Source: Nitrospinota bacterium (GTDB lineage: Bacteria > Nitrospinota_A > UBA7883 > JADGGD01). From it: a stretch of DNA of 19,273 bases. Both the position numbers and the translations under genes were made by a program. The DNA is taken from the NCBI GenBank assembly GCA_015229165.1, contig JADGCD010000014.1, positions 1-19,273 on the forward strand. The letters are read 5' to 3'. The notes under the pieces were generated by a model. It ran no database searches, was not told the origin of the DNA, and saw nothing but the letters and a program-made list of their open reading frames with translations. Shown here in pieces: positions 6,471 through 13,068 of this stretch (its first letter is position 1; every line of letters begins with the position of its first letter).

Positions 6471-7491
6471 TAAGGACAAACCCGCCGCCCCGAAGCTCGA
6501 GCGGCTCCACAAAATCATCGCCCGCGCCGGCGCGGCCAGCCTGCGCGAGGCGGAGCGGCTGATCCTCGAAGGGGAGGTCTCGGTCAACGGCCGGGTCGTC
6601 GCCGAAAAGGGCGCCACCGCCGACCCGCAAAACGACACCATCCGGGTATCGGGCCGGATCATTCCCAAACAGGACGAGGTGATCCCGGTCTACCTGATGG
6701 CCTACAAGCCCAAAGGGCTGGTCACCACCCGCTCCGACGACAAGGGGCGCCGCACGGTCATGGAGCTTCTGCCGAAGAAGCACCAGAACCTCTATCCGGT
6801 GGGGCGCCTGGACACCATGTCCGAGGGGCTCTTGATCTTCACCAACGACGGCAACTTCGCCCAGGCGCTGTTGGCGCCGAAGAACGAAGTCCCGCGGGTC
6901 TACATGGTCAAGGTCAGGAACGTTCCCGACGAGCGGGTTCTCAAGAAGGCGGTCAGCGGCATCACCGTCGAGGGGGAGAAACTCAAGGCCGCCGAGGTGA
7001 AGATCGTCGAAGTCCGCCCCACCGGCTGCTGGCTTAGGGTCACGCTGCTGGAGGGGAAGAACCGGCACATCCGCCGCCTCTTCGAGCCGCTGGGGCACCC
7101 GGTGGTCAAGCTCAAGCGGATCGCCATCGGCCCGCTGACTCTCGGAAACCTGGAGCCGGGGGAGCTGCGCCACCTCTCCGGCGACCAGATCAGCGGCCTG
7201 AAAAAGGCCACCGGTCACGGCTGGAGAAAAGAGGGCAAACGCCCCTCCGCCAAACCGTCCCTGAAAGCGCCGACCAATACGCCCCGCCCCGCGTCACGGA
7301 CGTCGGCCAAGCCGTCGGCGAAACCGGCGCCCCGCCCTGCGTCATGGACATCTGCCAATCCATCGGCGAAACCGGCGACGCGCCCCGCGACATGGACTTC
7401 GGCCAAGCCGTCGGCGAAACCGGCGACGCGCCCCGCAGCGCGGCCTGCGGGCAAGCCGACGGGCAAACGGACGTCGGGCAAAAAGCGATGA
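6451..7491 (+). CDS. rluB: 23S rRNA pseudouridine synthase, RsuA/RluB family
   Basis: A 346-residue enzyme that isomerises a uridine in 23S rRNA to pseudouridine. It has an N-terminal S4 RNA-binding domain (about residues 12-60: LHKIIARAGAASLREAERLI…VSVNGRVV), then the catalytic domain with GRLDTMSEGLLIFTNDG, where the Asp of GRLD is the expected nucleophile, and ENRHIRRLFEPLGHPV-type family motifs (here GKNRHIRRLFEPLGHPV). Scp genes next to rluB are common in bacteria. The last 95 residues are a Lys/Ala/Pro/Arg/Ser tail made of 16-residue tandem repeats, probably a disordered, basic RNA-binding extension. ATG 6451 follows AGGAT by about 5 bases and overlaps the scpB end by 20 bp. The stop overlaps the kinase start (ATGA). 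RluB rather than RsuA is inferred from context. Confidence 0.93.
   Translation: MSARQTDKDKPAAPKLERLHKIIARAGAASLREAERLILEGEVSVNGRVVAEKGATADPQNDTIRVSGRIIPKQDEVIPVYLMAYKPKGLVTTRSDDKGRRTVMELLPKKHQNLYPVGRLDTMSEGLLIFTNDGNFAQALLAPKNEVPRVYMVKVRNVPDERVLKKAVSGITVEGEKLKAAEVKIVEVRPTGCWLRVTLLEGKNRHIRRLFEPLGHPVVKLKRIAIGPLTLGNLEPGELRHLSGDQISGLKKATGHGWRKEGKRPSAKPSLKAPTNTPRPASRTSAKPSAKPAPRPASWTSANPSAKPATRPATWTSAKPSAKPATRPAARPAGKPTGKRTSGKKR
7291..7434 (+). repeat. Three 48-bp tandem repeats in the rluB 3' end
   Basis: Units lie at 7291-7338, 7339-7386 and 7387-7434. They share the core TCGGCGAAACCGGCG and encode residues 281-328 of RluB as three 16-residue units ending AKPAPRP or AKPATRP. A decayed unit can be seen on each side (7243-7290 and 7435-7482). 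Because 48 is a multiple of three, all frames repeat, which explains long spurious open frames on both strands here. Confidence 0.85.
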
Positions 7492-8510
7492 CCCTCCCCC
7501 GCGCCGTCCACGCCACCGCCCCCACCCGCGTCGATCTGGCCGGGGGGACGCTCGACATCTGGCCGCTGGCCCACATGATTGACGGGCCGGTGGTGACGCT
7601 GAACATGGCCATCGACATCCTGACCGAAGCGACCGTCACCCCCCGGGACGACGCTTCGGTGGTCCTGACCTCCCTCGACCGGGAGGAGGTGGTCGCCTTC
7701 CCCGACCGGGCGTCAATCCACCACGACCACAAGCTGGGGCTTCTCTCCCGGCTGGCCGACCATTTTTTGCCCGCCGACGGGCCGGGGGTCGACATCGTCA
7801 CCCGCTCCGACGCCCCGGCGGGGGCAGGCATCGCCGGATCGAGCGCGCTCAACATCGCCCTTACGGCGGCGTTGTCGAAATATGTCGGCAAGCCGCTCAA
7901 GGGGAACGGCCTCATCGACGTGGCCAAGGACATCGAAGCTGCGTTGCTGCGCACCCCCACCGGGTTGCAGGATTACGGCGCGGCGGTCCACGGGGGGCTC
8001 AACTGTTTCGCCTTCCCGGCCGGGGGGATGACCCGCGAACGGCTGACCGACGCCGAACGGCTTCTCCCGGCGCGGCTCCTCCTCTTCTACTCCGGCGCCA
8101 CCCGGAACTCGGGGATCAACAACTGGGAGATGTTCCGGCGCCTCATCGAGAAGGAGCGCCGGGCGGTGGCAGGTTTCGCCCGGATCGCCGAGGCCGCCTG
8201 GATCGCCGCCGAGGCGTTGCGGGAGGGGGATATGGCCACTTTCGACGCCGCCGTCGCCGCCGAGTGGAAAGCGCGGCGCGCCCTCTTCCCGGCCATCTCC
8301 ACCCCGGTGATCGACGCCGCCATGACCGCCGCGAAGCGCAACGGCGCCACCGCCGGACGAATCTGCGGCGCCGGAGGGGGGGGCTGCTTTTTCGTTCTGG
8401 CCGATCCCGACCGTCACGCGAAGCTCCGGGGGGCGGTGGAGAAGACCGGCGCGACCTTCCTCCCGTTTGTTCTTTCGGAGACGGGCGTCACCTCGTATAA
8501 TCCACGGTAG
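7488..8510 (+). CDS. GHMP-family sugar kinase (HddA-like)
   Basis: A 340-residue GHMP kinase, most like D-glycero-D-manno-heptose-7-phosphate or fucose-type kinases. Visible motifs are ATAPTRVDLAGGTLDIWP (residues 9-26), the ATP loop APAGAGIAGSSALNIALTAA (109-128), TGLQDYGAAVHGG (158-170), which parallels the GKQDQYAAAxGG block of HddA, and the C-terminal GRICGAGGGGCFF (290-302). The expected reaction is ATP-dependent phosphorylation of a sugar; the exact sugar is not readable. ATG 7488 overlaps the rluB stop by 4 bp (ATGA), so translation is likely coupled. The frame is open further upstream, but only through the rluB repeat. No other heptose or LPS gene is in the window, so an LPS role is only an inference. 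Confidence 0.9.
   Translation: MTLPRAVHATAPTRVDLAGGTLDIWPLAHMIDGPVVTLNMAIDILTEATVTPRDDASVVLTSLDREEVVAFPDRASIHHDHKLGLLSRLADHFLPADGPGVDIVTRSDAPAGAGIAGSSALNIALTAALSKYVGKPLKGNGLIDVAKDIEAALLRTPTGLQDYGAAVHGGLNCFAFPAGGMTRERLTDAERLLPARLLLFYSGATRNSGINNWEMFRRLIEKERRAVAGFARIAEAAWIAAEALREGDMATFDAAVAAEWKARRALFPAISTPVIDAAMTAAKRNGATAGRICGAGGGGCFFVLADPDRHAKLRGAVEKTGATFLPFVLSETGVTSYNPR
8496..8501 (+). promoter_or_regulatory. TATAAT -10 element before the macrodomain gene
   Basis: A perfect TATAAT lies at the very end of the kinase gene, 43 bases before the macrodomain ATG. The -35 (TTTCGG at 8473-8478, 17-base spacer) is weak. It could give the macrodomain gene its own transcript. Confidence 0.35.
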
Positions 8511-8544
8511 ACACAATCGAACGCATGTGGGCAGGGGCTGCGGG

Positions 8545-9078
8545 ATGAAAAGGGTCGGGCCGGTAGAACTGATCGTAGGGGACATCGTCTCCTGTCCGGT
8601 GGACGCCATCGTCAACCCCTCCAACGAACAGCTGATCCTCGGCGCGGGAGTCTCCGGCGCCATCGCCGCCGCCGCAGGACCGACCGTCCAGCAAGAGATG
8701 ACCGCCATCGGCGATTGCGCCGTCGGCGAAGCGGTGGTCACCGGGGCGGGCGCCCTCCCCTACCGCGCCATCATCCACACCGTCGGCCCCCGGAAGGGGG
8801 AGGGGCAGGAGGATCTGAAGCTCCAGCGGGCCACCAAAGCCTGCCTCGACCGGGCGGAGGAGCTGGGGCTTTCGAGCATCGCCTTTCCGGCGGTCTCTAC
8901 GGGGGTATTCGGCTTCCCGCTGGAGCAGTGCGCCATGATTATGCTGACGGTGGTTCTGGACCACTTCTCCCCCGGCGCCGGGCGGAGCCTGCAAAAGGTG
9001 GTCTTCTGCCTCCACGACCGGGAAGCCTACGAGACGTTTTCCCGGACGCTGGACTGGGTCGGCATCCACCACCTGTAG
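8545..9078 (+). CDS. Macrodomain (ADP-ribose-binding/hydrolase) protein
   Basis: A 177-residue stand-alone macrodomain. The family marks are GDIVSCPVDAIVNPSNEQL (residues 12-30), with the Asn of VNPSN lining the distal ribose site, a GAGVSGAI loop (33-40) and AFPAVSTGVFGFPLEQCA (113-130), the phosphate-binding loop. Such proteins bind or hydrolyse ADP-ribose, O-acetyl-ADP-ribose or ADP-ribosylated proteins; which one applies here cannot be told. ATG 8545 is preceded by AGGGG at about 7 bases; the upstream open frame is rejected because it overlaps the kinase gene and lacks homology. It is the last gene of the scpA-scpB-rluB-kinase run, 34 bp after the kinase, with a possible promoter of its own. 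No ADP-ribosyltransferase is seen nearby. Confidence 0.93.
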   Translation: MKRVGPVELIVGDIVSCPVDAIVNPSNEQLILGAGVSGAIAAAAGPTVQQEMTAIGDCAVGEAVVTGAGALPYRAIIHTVGPRKGEGQEDLKLQRATKACLDRAEELGLSSIAFPAVSTGVFGFPLEQCAMIMLTVVLDHFSPGAGRSLQKVVFCLHDREAYETFSRTLDWVGIHHL

Positions 9079-9330
9079 AAGGCACCGCAACGGCCACAGC
9101 GCGCCCATTTGAGCTTCGTCTGTTTCGCTCGACCGTTGCCAGACGTCGCCGGACCGCCTGCTTTTGGACGACGCATTATAGATGGGGGGAAGGGGATCGG
9201 CAAATGGCGAAGGTGAGAAGTGACCAATCACCGTTCGAGTATAGATTTGGTCGCCGGGACAGATGAATCTCGACGCCGAAACCTGCTAGTTCTGTCTAAT
9301 TTGGCTCCACTTCGCATGAGGCCTATCACA

Positions 9331-9360
9331 TTGAGAAGCATAGCCTAATTCCGATAAGAT
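9331..9360 (+). promoter_or_regulatory. Candidate promoter for the DUF4156-like lipoprotein
   Basis: TTGAGA (9331-9336), an 18-base spacer and TAAGAT (9355-9360). It would give a leader of about 130 bases that includes the ATG-TAA element and the palindrome. A second, weaker -10 (TATAAG, 9471-9476) is too close to the ribosome binding site to be certain. Confidence 0.35.
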
Positions 9361-9444
9361 TCGTTATGCAAACTCATCGCTGGAGGTGCATATGTAAACT
9401 GTCAATTTACCTACTCCCCAATATTTACCTGCCATGAAGCAAGT

Positions 9445-9459
9445 ATATTATGATAATAT
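9445..9459. promoter_or_regulatory. Perfect 7-1-7 palindrome, possible operator
   Basis: ATATTAT-G-ATAATAT, 36 bases before the lipoprotein start. The 7-1-7 geometry is that of many dimeric repressor sites, including Fur, but the half-sites do not match the Fur consensus TGATAAT. Confidence 0.35.
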
Positions 9460-9495
9460 TCGCAAAGTCCTATAAGATTATGCAGGAGTAGACAT

Positions 9496-9819
9496 ATGAA
9501 AAGAAGTTCGGTGGTGACTTTTTCCATTCTTGGGATCTTTCTTTTTTCCGCGTGTGCCACACAGCTTTCAAAATCAGGAGCTCATGTAAGAGACGCAACT
9601 ATGGCGATGGTAGAACATTGCGAATATGTCGGCAACTTTGTGGCAACTGACATGGGCGGTTTCGACCAAGCCCAACGACTGAGCAATGTGAAGTTAAAAG
9701 TAAGGAATCAAGCAGGCGAAGCCGGTGCCAACAGAGTCGTATGGGGCGTCCCCAGTCGCGGTGGCACCTTCGGCAATGAGCCGATAATTGTTGGTGACGG
9801 GTATCGCTGCCCGGAATAA
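9496..9819 (+). CDS. DUF4156-like small lipoprotein
   Basis: A 107-residue lipoprotein. The signal ends in the lipobox FSAC with Cys20; Ala follows, so outer-membrane sorting is likely. The mature part fits the DUF4156 / RcsF-like small-fold pattern: a first Cys in VEHCEYVG, a helix with KVRNQAGEAGANRVVW and a closing GYRCPE, giving two Cys that could form a disulfide. The function of DUF4156 proteins is not established. ATG 9496 has AGGAG 8 bases upstream. Base composition is AT-richer than in the operon to its left, so it belongs to the same acquired-looking island as the convergent protease-like gene, whose end is 91 bp away. The family call is from pattern memory, not a search. Confidence 0.82.
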   Translation: MKRSSVVTFSILGIFLFSACATQLSKSGAHVRDATMAMVEHCEYVGNFVATDMGGFDQAQRLSNVKLKVRNQAGEAGANRVVWGVPSRGGTFGNEPIIVGDGYRCPE

Positions 9820-9910
9820 ACTGCCTAAGATTGCTTTTTGCCAACGGCGAAGGTCGGTGCTGTCATTGAAAACCGGAGATCAAACTGAATGGCAGTACTT
9901 ACAGCTCATT

Positions 9911-10816
9911 TTAGCTGCATTTGCTGAATGGATGATCCTTTAAGGACTCGGAGCACTCTGCCGATGATTTATTATCATCGGATAGGCATTCGTCATATTT
10001 TTTGAAGTAATCTTGGAACCATTTTGGCCCGTTTGGTCCACACGAATCTATTAGTTGCAAATTCCGTTTCTCTTCCAATATATAGTCATCTCCATCTAAT
10101 CCTAACTCTTTCAACTCCGAGCCACTCAATATTTTTATATCAGAAGAGGAAGTACTCCAAAGCAAGTCAACTAACCGAGAAGAAACATGCCACCTCTTAA
10201 ACATTTCCTCTGTGTGTATATATAGTTTTTCATAAGCTTCCTCAAGAGATTGATACCCCATTTCTACGTACTCATCACCGACAAAACGCGGCCTGTGGAC
10301 CCCGACCTCTCCTGCAACGCCTCTTCTTAATCCAGCGGCTAAAATGTAAACACATGCTGAGTAGCAGTGGTCATTCTTCTTTACAAAGACCATAGAATTG
10401 AAAAGTGCACTTTGTGGGTCCCGCAGCTTTGATGCAATCACAAGAGCGCTTAGAAGGCTGCCTCCATAAGAGTTCACGAAGACTATTACAGGTTTTGGGA
10501 CCTTGGGGTTGTTTTTGTAGAACATTTCCATGTCGCCAATTATGCTAATGTCACCAGATTCAAGCTCCCCAGAAATCATAATCGAAGTACATGAGGGGGG
10601 CAACTCCATCCCAAATGCTGGTGCTTTGAGAAATTCATTCAGAGGCATGGTGTAGTCACAAATAAGTTTGTCCTCTGCATCATATACCTTTGCAGTTGCA
10701 GACCAGCTCGCGGCATTAGCAGAGTCGGGTGATGCCATGAACAATAGCGCAATTAATAGAGAAGTGCGAGCTTTTAGGATGAAATATCTTGCAAAAATAC
10801 TCATATGAATACTCAT
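9911..10816 (-). CDS. Secreted ClpP/crotonase-fold serine protease-like protein (COG3904 type)
   Basis: A 301-residue exported protein. A signal peptide spans residues 1-35, ending SANA before ASW. Residues about 75-185 carry the ClpP-like fold: VIVFVNSYGGSLLSALVIA (oxyanion Gly118-Gly119), CYSACVYILAAG with the probable nucleophile Ser153, and GEVGVHRPRF with the probable base His174. The third catalytic residue is not clear. This arrangement is that of predicted periplasmic COG3904 proteins; their substrates are unknown. Eight cysteines are present (53, 76, 151, 155, 259, 277, 288, 300), two flanking the active Ser and four in the last 45 residues, suggesting periplasmic disulfides. ATG 10816 has GAGG 8 bases upstream; a second ATG at 10804 lacks one and arose by a 12-bp near-duplication (ATGAGTATTCAT). 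GC is low, so transfer is likely. Confidence 0.85.
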   Translation of the reverse strand: MSIHMSIFARYFILKARTSLLIALLFMASPDSANAASWSATAKVYDAEDKLICDYTMPLNEFLKAPAFGMELPPSCTSIMISGELESGDISIIGDMEMFYKNNPKVPKPVIVFVNSYGGSLLSALVIASKLRDPQSALFNSMVFVKKNDHCYSACVYILAAGLRRGVAGEVGVHRPRFVGDEYVEMGYQSLEEAYEKLYIHTEEMFKRWHVSSRLVDLLWSTSSSDIKILSGSELKELGLDGDDYILEEKRNLQLIDSCGPNGPKWFQDYFKKYDECLSDDNKSSAECSESLKDHPFSKCS

Positions 10817-11164
10817 GGGATTTGCCTCATCGTTAATAGCAAGCGATGTCCGATGCCAGTATAATGGATTTGTTGCTTGGACGCATAGGCTCGACCCTTT
10901 TCATGAGCATTGTGAAAGCATTAGGGATGCGGTTACTCCGCATTGACCTGCCCATCTCTTTATCGGCTATCTGCCGATAGGGTATCTTATGTAAACATAC
11001 GGGGAAAGGGGCGAGCATTATTTCTTCTCCGCCCGATGCTGTAACACGGGGGCTATAAAAATCCCCATGCTTTCGTCAAAATATTCTCCGCGTGTGGATG
11101 ACGAGGTATACCGACTGTCGGGTCGTCTCTCTATGCCGGGCTAAGCGGTCCTGTAGCAAGCCCA
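10817..11164. other. 348-bp intergenic region rich in inverted repeats
   Basis: No convincing protein gene is present. The stretch ends the AT-rich island. It holds TATAAT on the plus strand (10860-10865), then inverted repeats at 10927-10943, 10961-10979 and 10988-10999, a GGGG/CCCC pair (11049-11066) and GGGCT/AGCCC just past the rsmA stop (11138-11163, a possible weak rsmA terminator). Confidence 0.55.
10860..10999 (+). ncRNA. Candidate structured RNA (low confidence)
   Basis: A perfect TATAAT at 10860-10865 is followed by three consecutive inverted repeats: ATGCGG-ttact-CCGCAT (10927-10943), TATCGGC-tatct-GCCGATA (10961-10979) and TATGT-aa-ACATA (10988-10999). The two larger ones have 5-base loops. 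No good -35 and no T-tract terminator are visible; the strand is assigned only from the TATAAT. A protein-binding or repetitive element is an equal alternative. Confidence 0.2.
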
Positions 11165-11968
11165 TCACTCCCCCGCGCCCCACGCCTCGTAGAGGGCGGC
11201 GAACTGCGCAAGCCCGACCCGTTCGGGGCGGTCGGTGGGGGGGACGCCTGCCTTTTCGCAGGCGGTGTCGAACCGATCCCGGTCGCCGAACCGCTCGCGC
11301 AGGTTGTTCCACAGGGTCTTGCGCCGGTGGACGAAGGCTTCGTGGATGAAGGCGAAAAAGGCGACTTCGTCATCGACGTTCACCCTCGGCTCGGCCAGAG
11401 GCGTCAGCCGGATCACCACGGAATCGACCTTCGGCGCGGGGCGGAAGGCTTCCGGCGGGACGGTGAAGAGTAGCTCCCCGTCGCAATACTGGGCAATAAA
11501 AAGCGACAGGGTGCCGAAGGGGCTTTCCCCCGGTTTGGCCACCATTCGCCGCCCCACCTCCGCTTGCAGCATCACCGTCATCCGGGCGACGCGGGTCCGC
11601 TCGCCGATGAGCCGCTCCACGATGGCGCCCCCCACCGAATAGGGAAGGTTGGCGACGACATGGTACGGCGCGTCGAGCGTCGAGAGATCGACCTTGAGGG
11701 CGTTTCCCCTGACCAGCGTCACCTTTGACGCCAGCTCTTCATCAGCGACGAGCCGCCCATAGAGATCGCCGTCCAATTCCACGGCGGTCACGGTGGCGCC
11801 GGTGGCGGCCAGCATCCGGGTCATCACCCCTTTTCCCGGTCCCACTTCCAGCACCCGGTCCCCCTCCCCCACCCGGGCCGCCGCCACGATGCGCCGGACG
11901 ACGCTGTCGTCCACCAGAAAGTTCTGCCCCAGCTTCTTGCGCTTACCGGCGTCGTGGAACCCGCTCAT
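11165..11968 (-). CDS. rsmA: 16S rRNA (A1518/A1519) dimethyltransferase
   Basis: RsmA (KsgA), 267 residues, dimethylates two adjacent adenines near the 3' end of 16S rRNA using S-adenosylmethionine, late in small-subunit assembly. Visible motifs are KRKKLGQNFLVD (residues 9-20), the SAM-binding VLEVGPGKGVMTRML (39-53), VTAVELDGDL (acidic residue binding the ribose), RGNALKVDL, and the catalytic NLPYSV (107-112). The C-terminal helical domain has FIHEAFVHRRKTLWNNL. Length is typical. ATG 11968 is preceded by GGAGG and overlaps the pdxA stop (ATGA), the common pdxA-rsmA pairing. A GGGCT/AGCCC hairpin without a T tract follows the stop. Confidence 0.97.
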   Translation of the reverse strand: MSGFHDAGKRKKLGQNFLVDDSVVRRIVAAARVGEGDRVLEVGPGKGVMTRMLAATGATVTAVELDGDLYGRLVADEELASKVTLVRGNALKVDLSTLDAPYHVVANLPYSVGGAIVERLIGERTRVARMTVMLQAEVGRRMVAKPGESPFGTLSLFIAQYCDGELLFTVPPEAFRPAPKVDSVVIRLTPLAEPRVNVDDEVAFFAFIHEAFVHRRKTLWNNLRERFGDRDRFDTACEKAGVPPTDRPERVGLAQFAALYEAWGAGE

Positions 11969-12972
11969 CGCATCCTCCCGGCCAGCATGGCCCGTGCGGT
12001 CATGATCGCGTGGCGCATGGGGGCGCCGTCGGCCCTGCCGGTTCCGGCGATGTCAAACGCCGTCCCGTGGTCCACCGAGACCCGGAGAAACGGCAACCCC
12101 AGCGTGACGTTCACCGTCTCGCCGAACGAGAGGGTCTTGATCGGGATCAGCCCCTGATCGTGATACATGGCCACGGCGCAGTCGTAGGTTTTCCGGGCCG
12201 CCGGGGAGAACATCGTGTCGGCGGGGAAAGGGCCGGTGGCGTCGATCCCTTTTTTGCGCGCCGCCTTGATGGCCGGGGCGATGATCCGGGCCTCTTCGTC
12301 GCCGAACACCCCGTGGTCGGAGGCGTGGGGGTTGAGCCCGGTCACCGCCAGCCGGGGACGAGCGATCCCGAACCGCTTGAACGAGGCGTCGACGATGGTC
12401 AGCGTGGCGACGATCTTCTCTTTCGTCAGCAGCGCGGGGACGTCGGCCAGCCGGTGATGGGTGGTGACGACCACCACCGACAGCTCCCGTCCGGTCAGCA
12501 TCATGACCACCTCCTCCACCCCCGCCCGCTGGGCCAGAAACTCGGTGTGGCCGGGGACATGGAAACCTGCCTTGTTGACCGAGGCCTTGTTGATCGGGGC
12601 GGTGACCAGCGCGTCGGCCTGCCCGCAGAGAACCGCGTCCATGGCCCGCTCCACACTCTCGATGGCGGCGGCGCCGAAGGCTTTTTTCTCTTTGCCGAAG
12701 TCGCGGTCGAAATCGAATTTCACCGGACGCGACAGGGGGGCGATCCGCAGGAGATCGTCGTCGAAACCGGCGTCCCGCTCCGGCGCCATGGGAACGCCGG
12801 TTCCCAGCCGGGCGTCGAGCGCCGTCATGTAGGCCGGGTCGGCGTGGAGGACGATCCGGCGGCGGACCCCCTTGGGAAGAAGGCCGAAGGCTTTCAGCAC
12901 GGTCTCGGGGCCGATACCGGCGGGGTCGCCCCAGCTGACGGCGATGGCGGGATGCGGGTTGGGTCGGGTCAT
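11965..12972 (-). CDS. pdxA: 4-hydroxythreonine-4-phosphate dehydrogenase
   Basis: PdxA, 335 residues, oxidises 4-phosphohydroxy-L-threonine with NAD in the DXP-dependent route to pyridoxal 5'-phosphate. Motifs are SWGDPAGIGPE (13-23), LVTAPINKASVNKAGF (122-137), GHTEFLAQ (141-148) and three metal-ligand histidines: TTHHRLADVP (His172), GLNPHASDHGVFGDEE (His216) and AMYHDQGLIPIK (His271). The spacing of the last two matches the E. coli enzyme. The frame stays open upstream to 13755, opposite the tlpA-like gene, but ATG 12972 has AGGAG 5 bases upstream and homology starts there. It is the first gene of a pdxA-rsmA operon and divergent from the thioredoxin gene. Confidence 0.97.
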   Translation of the reverse strand: MTRPNPHPAIAVSWGDPAGIGPETVLKAFGLLPKGVRRRIVLHADPAYMTALDARLGTGVPMAPERDAGFDDDLLRIAPLSRPVKFDFDRDFGKEKKAFGAAAIESVERAMDAVLCGQADALVTAPINKASVNKAGFHVPGHTEFLAQRAGVEEVVMMLTGRELSVVVVTTHHRLADVPALLTKEKIVATLTIVDASFKRFGIARPRLAVTGLNPHASDHGVFGDEEARIIAPAIKAARKKGIDATGPFPADTMFSPAARKTYDCAVAMYHDQGLIPIKTLSFGETVNVTLGLPFLRVSVDHGTAFDIAGTGRADGAPMRHAIMTARAMLAGRMR

Positions 12973-13005
12973 GGGGGCTCCTGATGTGGCTCCATGATAA
13001 ACGTA

Positions 13006-13034
13006 TTGAACCACCGCCCCCAAGCGATTAGACT
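13006..13034 (+). promoter_or_regulatory. Candidate promoter for the TlpA-like gene
   Basis: TTGAAC (13006-13011), a 17-base spacer and TAGACT (13029-13034), 34 bases before the ATG. Each hexamer matches the consensus at 4 of 6. Confidence 0.5.
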
Positions 13035-13068
13035 GGATTTTTGACTCTCTCAACGAGGTTCGGGACGT

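Larger units (their letters stand above)
9079..9495. other. 417-bp intergenic region, GC-rich then AT-rich
   Basis: I see no convincing gene. GC is high to about 9270 and then drops sharply, marking the left edge of an AT-rich island. It holds a 7-bp inverted repeat GCAACGG/CCGTTGC 39 bases apart (9087-9093, 9133-9139), a candidate promoter (9331-9360), a strong GGAGG followed by a minimal ATG-TAA (9382-9397), an inverted repeat GTAAA/TTTAC (9394-9410) and a perfect AT-rich palindrome (9445-9459). No tRNA or attachment-site duplication could be recognised. Confidence 0.6.

Noticed and set aside
7344..7487. N-terminal extension of the GHMP kinase through the repeat
   Set aside because: The extra residues come from reading the rluB repeat in another frame; ATG 7488 gives the normal kinase start.
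9027..9227. 66-residue minus-strand frame with a CGRCG motif
   Set aside because: It overlaps the end of the macrodomain gene antisense, has no ribosome binding site I can see, and two cysteines alone do not make a zinc finger.
9220..9300. Possible tRNA end or attachment site at GTTCGAGTATAG
   Set aside because: Only a T-loop-like word is present, with no paired stems and no matching direct repeat at the right edge of the AT-rich island.
10903..10980. 25-residue plus-strand frame (ATG to TAG) in the same region
   Set aside because: No Shine-Dalgarno upstream, and its DNA consists largely of stem-loops.
10833..11018. 61-residue minus-strand frame in the intergenic region
   Set aside because: No ribosome binding site, no family resemblance, and it runs through the inverted repeats.
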